A stretch of 64,000 nucleotides of DNA from Streptosporangium sp. NBC_01756 (GTDB lineage: Bacteria; Actinomycetota; Actinomycetes; Streptosporangiales; Streptosporangiaceae). Numbering within the stretch: the first letter of the stretch is position 1; each line of letters opens with the position of its first letter. The translations under genes were made by a program, and so were the position numbers. A model generated the notes under the pieces. The model did not search any database and had not been told where the DNA came from. It saw only the letters and a list, made by a program, of their open reading frames with translations. The stretch spans positions 6,448,001 through 6,512,000 of the forward strand of contig NZ_CP109130.1 of the NCBI RefSeq assembly GCF_035917975.1, read 5' to 3'. Positions 35,109 through 41,819 of this stretch are shown here, in pieces.

Positions 35109-36115
35109 GCCCATGGCCTCAGGGCGATCACGCACGCGTCGTCCCTGCGGGTTCCCGCGTCGCGCAGCAGCGTGGCGGCGACGACGGAGGGGGTCCGCGC
35201 GACGAGGCCGGGATAGGAGGTGATGTCCCAGCGGTCCGACAGCCCGTCGGAGTGGAGAACGATCACGCTGTCCGGCGGTGCGTTGTATTCGTACTGGCGC
35301 AACGTGCGGGCCGCGTAACCGGCTATGCCCGGCACCGAGATCATCCCCTGGCGCCCTTCGGGGTGCGTGATCCACGCCGAGACGTTGCCCAGACCGGCGA
35401 AGCTCACCGTGCCCGCCGTCCGGTCGATGCGGGCCACGGCGACGGCGCCCCCCCGCGTCGTGCCGAGGCCGCGATGGATCCGTTCCAGGACGGCGACGGG
35501 GCCGAGGTCCACGTGCTCAAGGAACAGGCGTGACGCCTCCTGTGAGGCGTGTGCGGCCGCGCTGCCATGGCCGAGGCCGTCACAGAGCATCACGTTCGTC
35601 GTGGTGCCGTCGTCGGTGCTCGCGAACGCGTCGCCGCAGACGACCTCCTCGCCGATCGGGCGGGTCAGGCCGCTCAGCCGCGACGCGGGGTGCGGGGCGT
35701 CGCGTGCGGTGAAGTACATGTCGAGCACGGTTCCCCGGCCGGGCATGGAGTGAACCTCGTATCCACTCGTCATCCGTGCGATGCCGCCGAGGCCGATGCC
35801 GAGCGTGCCCGTCGTGGAGTAGCCGTCGCGCAGGGCGCGGGAGACGTCGCGCATGCCGGGACCCCGGTCGATTGCGATGACCTCGACCGCCGAGTCCAGT
35901 TCGGGATGCGGCCGGACCAGCATGACGCCCTCGACGGCGTGTTTCACCATGTTCGACGCGGCCTCGCTCACCGCGACGGCCACCCGGCCGGCGTCCTCCT
36001 CGTCGAATCCCCGTTCCTCGGCGAGCGTGACGGCGGCACGGCGGAGGGCGCCGATCGCACTGGCGTCCTCGGCCCTTACCCAGTTGTCGTCCTGAGAGCG
36101 GATCACCTTGCCCAT
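35105..36115 (-). CDS. RsbT-like ATPase fused to SpoIIE phosphatase (RsbX-like)
   Basis: A 336-residue two-domain protein. The first 135 residues are an anti-sigma-type ATPase domain (AVAVSEAASNMVKHAVEG, IDRGPGM, GTLGIGLGGIARM). The rest is a small PP2C phosphatase (VMLCDGLGHGSAAAHASQEA, VIVLHSDGLSDRWD). B. subtilis RsbX resets the stressosome by dephosphorylating RsbR and RsbS; this protein is the likely equivalent with an added kinase-like domain. It overlaps rsbT by 13 bases and the hybrid kinase by 4. Confidence 0.9.
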   Translation of the reverse strand: MGKVIRSQDDNWVRAEDASAIGALRRAAVTLAEERGFDEEDAGRVAVAVSEAASNMVKHAVEGVMLVRPHPELDSAVEVIAIDRGPGMRDVSRALRDGYSTTGTLGIGLGGIARMTSGYEVHSMPGRGTVLDMYFTARDAPHPASRLSGLTRPIGEEVVCGDAFASTDDGTTTNVMLCDGLGHGSAAAHASQEASRLFLEHVDLGPVAVLERIHRGLGTTRGGAVAVARIDRTAGTVSFAGLGNVSAWITHPEGRQGMISVPGIAGYAARTLRQYEYNAPPDSVIVLHSDGLSDRWDITSYPGLVARTPSVVAATLLRDAGTRRDDACVIALRPWA

Positions 36116-36504
36116 TTCGTCACCGTGACCAGCGTCCCCTCGCCGGGAGCCGACTGCAGGTCGAACTCGTCGACCAGGCGGCGGGAGCCGCTGAGCCCGA
36201 GGCCGAGGCCGCCACCGGTGGTCCAGCCGTCGACGAGTGCCTGCTGGATGTCGGGGATGCCGGGCCCGTTGTCGCTGAACGCCAGCCGCAGGCCCTGCCG
36301 GAGGCCGGTGCTCACGATCTCGATCAGCACCTGCCCCCCGCCCGCGTAGACCAGTGCGTTACGGGCCAGTTCGCTGGCGGCGGTCACCACCTTCGTCTGG
36401 TCGACCAGAGAGAGCCCGACGTTGACGGCGGCGGTTCTGACGTGCTGGCGCACCAGGACGACGTCGCCGTTGGTCTTGATGGGCAGTTCGGTGGAGGTCG
36501 TCAC
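36103..36504 (-). CDS. rsbT: serine/threonine kinase RsbT
   Basis: A 133-residue GHKL kinase. The motifs ASELARNALVYAGGGQVLIE (N box), FSDNGPGIPD (G1) and GGGLGLGLSGSRRL (G2) match the family. In the stressosome RsbT is held by RsbS, phosphorylates RsbS and RsbR on stress and is then released to activate a PP2C phosphatase. It overlaps rsbS by 4 bases (ATGA), so stoichiometry is probably coupled. Confidence 0.94.
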   Translation of the reverse strand: MTTSTELPIKTNGDVVLVRQHVRTAAVNVGLSLVDQTKVVTAASELARNALVYAGGGQVLIEIVSTGLRQGLRLAFSDNGPGIPDIQQALVDGWTTGGGLGLGLSGSRRLVDEFDLQSAPGEGTLVTVTKWAR

Positions 36505-36881
36505 CGGGCGGCCGTGACGATCTGCGCGCCTTCGAGGTGGTTCAGCAGGGCGACGCCCTTTTCGAGGTTGAGGGCGGTGCGCACACCACCCAGCGAGAGA
36601 CCCAGCTCCACGAGCGTGATCGCCACCGCCGGGCGCATGCCGACGACGACGGTCTCGGCGTCGAGCATGCGGGAAATCGCGGCGATGGTGGCCAGCATGC
36701 GACCGATGAACGAGTCGACGATCTCCACGGCCGTGATGTCGATGATCACACCCCGGGCGCCGGTCGCGACCACCCGGTCTGCCAGATCCTCCTGGAGCGC
36801 GAGCACGCTCTGGTCCTGCAGGTCGATCTGGATGGAGACGATGAGGATGTCTCCGAGCTTGAGGACGGGTACGCGATCCAT
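36501..36881 (-). CDS. rsbS: stressosome STAS protein RsbS
   Basis: A 126-residue single STAS-domain protein that begins MDRVPVLKLGDILIVSIQID. Ser57 in EIVDSFIGRML corresponds to the serine that RsbT phosphorylates. The ATG at 36881 shares a base with the rsbR stop (TGATG) and defines the start; the frame is open much further upstream inside rsbR without meaning. It forms the core of the stressosome with RsbR. Confidence 0.94.
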   Translation of the reverse strand: MDRVPVLKLGDILIVSIQIDLQDQSVLALQEDLADRVVATGARGVIIDITAVEIVDSFIGRMLATIAAISRMLDAETVVVGMRPAVAITLVELGLSLGGVRTALNLEKGVALLNHLEGAQIVTAAR

Positions 36882-37756
36882 CAGCCCTCCACAGTCCGTA
36901 CGGCGATGCGGGTCGCTCTGTTCTTGACGAACTCGACGCCGCTCTGCCGGAGCGCGTGCGCGAGCGCGTCGGCGAGCGAGGCCTTGGTCACGATGTCGCC
37001 GAACTCGATTCCGAGGGTGACGATGGTGTGGGCGATCTGCGGGCGGATCCCGGAGATCACGCATTCCGCGCCCATCAGCCGCGCCGCCACCACTGTCTTG
37101 AGCAGGTGCTGGGCGACCTGGGTGTCCACCGCGGGCACACCGGTGATGTCGATGACCGCATGCTCGGAACCGGTGTCCACCAGTGTCTGCAGCAGTTTCT
37201 CCATCACCACCTGGGTCCTGGCCGAGTCGAGCGTGCCGACCAGCGGCACCGCGACGATGCCCTCCCAGAGCTTGACCACCGGGGTGGAGAGCTCCAGGAG
37301 CTGCTCGGCCTGGTCGATGATGACCTTTTCCCTGGCGGTGGCGTAGGTCTCCATCGTGAAGAGCCCGAGCTCGTCGACGAGCTGGGAGAACCAGATGAAA
37401 CCTCGCAGTGCCTCGGGGGAGCCGTCGTTCTCCACGATTTCGTACAGCGACTCCTTGAGCCCGAACACCACGACGGCGGTCTCGGTCGGCGTGAATCCCC
37501 GGCGGGCACGGGTCCGGGACAGTTCGGCGAGCAAGCCGCGCAGATCGCTGGAGTCGCTGGAGTCGCTGAGCGAGCGGCGGAGTGCCTGGTAGATCTCGCG
37601 GAGCTGTCCGACCATGTCGACACGGTCCACCTGGCCGCTCGTGGAGGAACCGGCGATCTCCAGCCATCGCTTGAAGATGGGTTCCTCGTTCTCCCGGAGG
37701 AGTACTTCGATGCGATGCCGACCGGCATCCGCGTAGACGGACAAGGCAACTCCCAT
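36881..37756 (-). CDS. rsbR: stressosome protein RsbR
   Basis: A 291-residue protein. The N-terminal half is a helical globin-like sensor domain (RIEVLLRENEEPIFKRWLEI to VDELGLFTMETYATAREKV). The C-terminal STAS domain contains the two conserved threonines expected of RsbRA proteins: Thr175 in PLVGTLDSART and Thr212 in VPAVDTQVAQHLL. A short SDSSDSSD tract encoded by repeated bases lies near residue 65. AGG lies nine bases before the ATG. It opens the operon, so the operon promoter should lie in 37757-37900. Confidence 0.93.
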   Translation of the reverse strand: MGVALSVYADAGRHRIEVLLRENEEPIFKRWLEIAGSSTSGQVDRVDMVGQLREIYQALRRSLSDSSDSSDLRGLLAELSRTRARRGFTPTETAVVVFGLKESLYEIVENDGSPEALRGFIWFSQLVDELGLFTMETYATAREKVIIDQAEQLLELSTPVVKLWEGIVAVPLVGTLDSARTQVVMEKLLQTLVDTGSEHAVIDITGVPAVDTQVAQHLLKTVVAARLMGAECVISGIRPQIAHTIVTLGIEFGDIVTKASLADALAHALRQSGVEFVKNRATRIAVRTVEG

Positions 37757-38102
37757 ATGTGTGACCTGTGTACAGCTCGCACGAAAGATTACACCAAACG
37801 TCCTGCTTAGAGCCTATTTTGCAGGTCGGTAGACGGCCTCCACCGGTGAATCCGACAGCCCCGGCCTCACGTGCGGTTCAGGGGGTTCGGCCTTCCTCCA
37901 GAGACCTCTCCCGGCGTGGGGCGGGGTGGCCTCCGCCCCTTTCTCCGGGAACCGTCCGCCCGTTCGGGCGGGACGCCGGACTCCGGCCGCGCCGTGCGCT
38001 TCCGCCGGCCGCTCGGTGCCGTGGAGACCGTCGAAGATCGGGCGGTCCTCCTGGGTCGGGCGACGGAGCGTCCTGGTTACAGGCTAGGCAGATTCTGCGA
38101 CT

Positions 38103-38132
38103 CCTTTCAATGGACAGGCTTGTCCTGAAAGG
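38103..38132. repeat. bulged 12-bp hairpin
   Basis: CCTTTCA-AT-GGACA (38103-38116) pairs with TGTCCTGAAAGG (38121-38132) around a GGCT loop, with a two-base AT bulge. It may be a terminator or part of a small RNA. No gene adjoins it closely. Confidence 0.5.
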
Positions 38133-38238
38133 GATTCATGGGATGCACTGGCAATGTACGAAAACCGACAAAAGCCTTAAAAGTGACAGTGGTCGGCCAG
38201 GGTTTGGGTTGCTACCATAAGGCAAATCTACCGAGATG

Positions 38239-38472
38239 TTAGGGTGCAAGTTGTCTCGGAGGCTGCTGTTGCAGGCGGGAAAATAGGGCCTTGAGCTGCC
38301 CGAACACGCTCGGGGTCCAGTGCGGCCATCCAGTCGGTGCGCCAGAGGTGGTGAGGGCGGAGCGGCGTTCTTCCCAATTAGCCTGTACAGCGAGCTCGCT
38401 TGTGAAATAACGTAACTGAACTGAAATCGCCTGATCATGATCCCGGCGATACTGTCGCCGCACCACGAACAC
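38239..38472 (-). CDS. doubtful small gene, about 77 residues
   Basis: A reverse frame from a GTG near 38472 to a TAA at 38239 encodes FTSELAVQANWEERRSALTT and ends in FSRLQQQPPRQLAP. The residue composition looks more protein-like than the other frames here, and the region is lower in GC than its surroundings. There is no ribosome-binding site, the start is uncertain and I recognise no family. It may be a remnant of a longer gene. Confidence 0.2.
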   Translation of the reverse strand: MFVVRRQYRRDHDQAISVQLRYFTSELAVQANWEERRSALTTSGAPTGWPHWTPSVFGQLKALFSRLQQQPPRQLAP

Positions 38473-38619
38473 GCGGATGAGAGCAGGAGACCCCCCAATG
38501 TCGTCCGGACTCACAGCGGACCCGGTGGGCATGGAGTCCGGCAACGGCTGGGCTCGTTCATCGTGTCCGGAAGCGGTCTCCCTTCCGATGTCTTTACCTG
38601 CGCACAAGGCGGTGATGCG

Positions 38620-39828
38620 ATGACAGTCCGCCTTCTGACCAACATCGGCCGGCTCTGGACCGGTAACGACGTGTGCAGCAACGCCGCGATCCTGGTCCAC
38701 AACGACCGGATCGCCTGGGTCGGCCGCGCCGCCGACCTGCCCCAGAGCGTGCCCGGCGTGGTGGACGACATCGTCGATGTCGACCACGTCGAGAACCTGG
38801 GCGGCGCGCTGGTCACACCCGGTCTGATCGACGCCCACACCCATCCGGTCTACGCGGGCAACCGTTACGCCGAGATGGCGATGCGCTCCGGGGGCTCCAC
38901 GCCGTCCGCGATCACCGCGGCCGGTGGCGGCATCGGCTCCACCGTCACGGTGACCCGGGGCACCGACCCGTGGACCCTGTGCAACGGCGTCCGCGAGCGC
39001 CTGCGTGACTGGCTGCTCGGCGGCACCACCACTGTGGAGGCCAAGACCGGCTACCACCTCACCAGAGACGGCGAACTGGCCGACGTACGGCTCCTGCGCG
39101 AGCTCGAAAAAGAGCCGATGATGCCGCGCGTGCACGTCACCTTCATGGCCGCGCACGTCGTCCCGCCGGAATACTTCGGCCGCCAGCGTGACTACGTCGA
39201 GGCCGTGGGCGCCTGGTGCGCCGACGCGGCCGCCGCGGGCGCCGACAGCGTCGACGTCTACTGCGACGAAGGCCACTTCACCACCGACGAGGCCCGTTGG
39301 GTGCTCGCCTCCGGCCGCAACGTCGGCCTGCTGCCCCGGGTGCACGCCGGTGCCTACAGCCGTCGCGGCGCCGTACAGCTCGCAGCCGAGCTCGGCTGCG
39401 CCTCCGCCGACCTGCTCCACCACACCTCCGACGAGGACATCTCGGTCCTGGCCCGCTACGGCGTCCCCGCGGTGGTCTGCCCGGGAACGGCCCTCCAGCG
39501 CGGCAGCCTGCCCCCGGTCCGCCGGATGATGGCCCAGGGCGTCACGATCGCCCTCGGCAGTGACCACAACCCCGGACATTGCGGGATCACCTCGATGTCC
39601 CTGGTCATCAGCCTCGCCGTAGCCGCCTTCGGCATGAGCGTCAATGACGCGCTCCGTGCCGCCACCCTCGGCGGAGCCACCGTCCTCGGCGTCCCCGACC
39701 GCGGCGTCCTCGCCCCCGGCCGCCTGGCCGACATCGTCCAGTGGGACGCCGACCACGAAGGTGCCTTCGCCTGGGCCTTCGGTCTCAAGCCCCGCCGCGT
39801 CTGGCGTGGCGGCACTCCCGTCCAGTAG
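38620..39828 (+). CDS. hutI: imidazolonepropionase
   Basis: A 402-residue amidohydrolase that opens the imidazolone ring in histidine degradation. The metal motif is LVTPGLIDAHTHPVYAGNRY; later motifs are TTTVEAKTGYHL, MAAHVVPPEY, DVYCDEGHF and GSDHNPGHC. The ATG at 38620 is preceded by AAGGCGGTG, while the open frame back to 38437 lacks support. No other hut gene is in the window, so it may be transcribed alone or be the detached end of a hut cluster. Confidence 0.94.
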   Translation: MTVRLLTNIGRLWTGNDVCSNAAILVHNDRIAWVGRAADLPQSVPGVVDDIVDVDHVENLGGALVTPGLIDAHTHPVYAGNRYAEMAMRSGGSTPSAITAAGGGIGSTVTVTRGTDPWTLCNGVRERLRDWLLGGTTTVEAKTGYHLTRDGELADVRLLRELEKEPMMPRVHVTFMAAHVVPPEYFGRQRDYVEAVGAWCADAAAAGADSVDVYCDEGHFTTDEARWVLASGRNVGLLPRVHAGAYSRRGAVQLAAELGCASADLLHHTSDEDISVLARYGVPAVVCPGTALQRGSLPPVRRMMAQGVTIALGSDHNPGHCGITSMSLVISLAVAAFGMSVNDALRAATLGGATVLGVPDRGVLAPGRLADIVQWDADHEGAFAWAFGLKPRRVWRGGTPVQ

Positions 39829-39934
39829 GGCGCCTCTCCAGCGAGGCGGCGCTGCCGGGCGGCATGTCGCACGGAGAGCGGCCGGAGATCGTTCCGGCCC
39901 TGGTCAGGCGGCACTTTCTGGGTAATCTCTATAC

Positions 39935-40801
39935 ATGTCGCCATCGGTCGCCGTCGTCACGGACTCCACCGCGTATCTTCCCCGGGACGAGGTCGTCCGC
40001 CTGGGGATCACCGTGGTGCCGCTCCAGGTCGTGGTGGGCGGCCGGGCGCTCGACGACGTGGTGGAGATCGACGGCGTGGGGATGAACGACGCGCTCAGGG
40101 AGTGGGCTCCGGTGACGACCTCCCGGCCCGCTCCCCAGCGCTTCGCGGACGCCTACGACGAGGCGGCGGCGCGGGGAGCGGTCGCCGTCGTCTCCATCCA
40201 CCTGTCGGGAGAGATGTCGGGAACGGTCGAGGCAGCCCGAGTCGGAGCCGAGGACGCGCTGATCCCGGTCGAGGTCATCGACAGCAGGTCGATCTCCATG
40301 GGCCTGGGATTTCCCGTTCTCGCCGCGGCCGAAGCCGCGGCGAGAGGCGCGACTCCGACCGAGGTGACCGATGCCGCCCGCCGGTGCATCCGCTCCAGCC
40401 GCAGCTTCTTCTATGTGGACACCCTGGAGTACCTGCGCAGGGGAGGCCGTATCGGGGCGGCGGCGACCCTGCTCGGATCCGCCCTGATGATCAAACCGCT
40501 GCTGCACATAGCGGATGGGGTGATCGTCCCTCTGGAGAAGGTCCGCACCTCCGCCCGGGCCATCGCCCGCCTTGAGGACCTCGCCGTCCAGGCCGCCGGG
40601 ACCGGCCCGGTGAACGTCGCCGTCCAGCATCTCGCCGCCCGATCCCGTGCCGAGGCACTGGCCGCGCGTCTGCCCCGGCGTCTCCCCGGACTCGGCGAGG
40701 TCACCGTGGTCGAGGTCGGCGCGGTCATCGGTGCGCACGCCGGCCCCGGCATGCTCGGCCTGACGGTCTCCCCCTCCGTCCGGCTCGCTGACTTATCTTG
40801 A
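39935..40801 (+). CDS. DegV family fatty-acid-binding protein
   Basis: A 288-residue DegV protein that binds a single fatty acid, in some species the FakB role for a fatty-acid kinase. The opening VAVVTDSTAYLPRD, the motif VSIHLSGEMSGTVEAA, SRSISMGLGF and the FFYVDTLEYLRRGGRIG segment are diagnostic. No FakA-like kinase is nearby. TAATCT at 39923-39928 lies six bases before the ATG, so the transcript is probably leaderless. Confidence 0.92.
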   Translation: MSPSVAVVTDSTAYLPRDEVVRLGITVVPLQVVVGGRALDDVVEIDGVGMNDALREWAPVTTSRPAPQRFADAYDEAAARGAVAVVSIHLSGEMSGTVEAARVGAEDALIPVEVIDSRSISMGLGFPVLAAAEAAARGATPTEVTDAARRCIRSSRSFFYVDTLEYLRRGGRIGAAATLLGSALMIKPLLHIADGVIVPLEKVRTSARAIARLEDLAVQAAGTGPVNVAVQHLAARSRAEALAARLPRRLPGLGEVTVVEVGAVIGAHAGPGMLGLTVSPSVRLADLS

Positions 40802-40823
40802 CGTTCCGACGGCCTGACGTGGC

Positions 40824-40864
40824 CTGTCCACAGCTTCACCGCATGCTCGGACAGGTTGTCCACA
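40824..40864 (+). promoter_or_regulatory. two DnaA-box-like nonamers upstream of comEA
   Basis: CTGTCCACA (40824-40832) and TTGTCCACA (40856-40864) resemble the actinobacterial DnaA box, close to TTATCCACA/TTGTCCACA. Two boxes are too few for an origin, but could titrate DnaA or regulate comEA. They may also be chance. Confidence 0.3.
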
Positions 40865-40916
40865 GAGCCGGACTCGGTCGGTAACCAGGCGCCGACGCCG
40901 CCATAGCGTCCTGGAC

Positions 40917-41819
40917 GTGCGGACCACAGATCAGGCCACCGAGCGTTTCCGGGCCGAGTCACGGCTGCGGGTGCTGACGGCGGCCGACGCCCCCACAGCC
41001 GTACCGGACCTCCCTCGACGTCCGGCCCATCGGGTCGGCCCCGCCCACCCTGCCGGCCCCGCCCACCCTGATGGAGCCATCCGGCCTGATGGCCCGGTCG
41101 GATCCGACGGTCCGGCGGCATGGATGCGCTCCGCACCCGTTCCGCCGTCCTTCGAAGCTCTCCGCGCGGTCGTCGCCACTCAGGGCACCGCGTTCGCCCC
41201 CGGCCGCCCGGGAGTGCGCCTGCTCCTTGTCATCGCCCTCATCGCGGTCGTCGCCGGTGGCGTCTACGCCTGGCGAGCCCAGCCTGAGCCCGAGCCTCTC
41301 GCCCCGCCTCCACTCGTCTCCGGTTCTCCGCTCCCGGCATCGGCCTCCGCTCTTTCCCCACAGCCAGGTCCTCCACAGTCCGGTTTCCCACGGTCCGTCG
41401 GCGGCGCCGAGGTCACCATCCATGTCACCGGAAAGGTCCACCGGCCCGGGGTGCTGACCCTGCCCGCCGGTTCCCGGGTCACCGATGCGATTCAGGCCGC
41501 CGGAGGGCTCCGCAAGAGGGCTGCCGCCGGTCCTCTCAACCTCGCCCGCAGGCTCGTCGACGGCGAGCAGATCGTCGTGGGCGCCCCCGGCCCCGTGGCG
41601 GCACCCGTCACGGCCGACCCCGCCGCGGTCGTCCTCGATCTCAATACCGCCACCCCGCAGCAGCTCGAACAGCTGCCGGGCGTCGGTGAGGTGCTCGCTC
41701 ACCGCATCGTCGAATACCGCGACGGCCACGGCGGTTTCCGCACCGTCGAGCAGCTCCGTGAGGTCAGCGGTATCGGCGAGCGGAAGTACGCCGAGATGAA
41801 GGACAGGGTTCACGTCTGA
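40917..41819 (+). CDS. comEA: ComEA family DNA-binding protein
   Basis: A 300-residue membrane-anchored DNA receptor. A long Pro/Ala/Gly N-terminal part holds pseudo-repeats (HPAGPAHPDG). One transmembrane helix (VRLLLVIALIAVVAGGVYAW) is near residues 100-120. An SLBB domain (VTIHVTGKVHRPGVLTLPAG) and a helix-hairpin-helix pair follow (LNTATPQQLEQLPGVGEVLA; REVSGIGERKYAEMKD). TAGCGT seven bases before the GTG suggests a leaderless start. Its stop overlaps the comEC start by one base. Function in DNA uptake is known from other bacteria; competence is not established in most actinomycetes. Confidence 0.92.
   Translation: MRTTDQATERFRAESRLRVLTAADAPTAVPDLPRRPAHRVGPAHPAGPAHPDGAIRPDGPVGSDGPAAWMRSAPVPPSFEALRAVVATQGTAFAPGRPGVRLLLVIALIAVVAGGVYAWRAQPEPEPLAPPPLVSGSPLPASASALSPQPGPPQSGFPRSVGGAEVTIHVTGKVHRPGVLTLPAGSRVTDAIQAAGGLRKRAAAGPLNLARRLVDGEQIVVGAPGPVAAPVTADPAAVVLDLNTATPQQLEQLPGVGEVLAHRIVEYRDGHGGFRTVEQLREVSGIGERKYAEMKDRVHV

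Larger units (their letters stand above)
37757..38619. other. 863-base intergenic stretch with mixed base composition
   Basis: This lies between the divergent rsbR and hutI genes. The part 37,800-38,080 is GC-rich and empty. The part 38,100-38,460 is distinctly less GC-rich and holds a bulged hairpin (38103-38132), a 10-bp palindrome GCGAGCTCGC near 38390, and one doubtful small frame on the reverse strand. Promoters for rsbR and hutI must lie here, but I cannot fix their boxes. Confidence 0.5.

Noticed and set aside
38472-39756. A long reverse frame opposite hutI
   Set aside because: The part opposite hutI is an antisense shadow. Only its last 77 codons lie outside hutI and are listed as doubtful.
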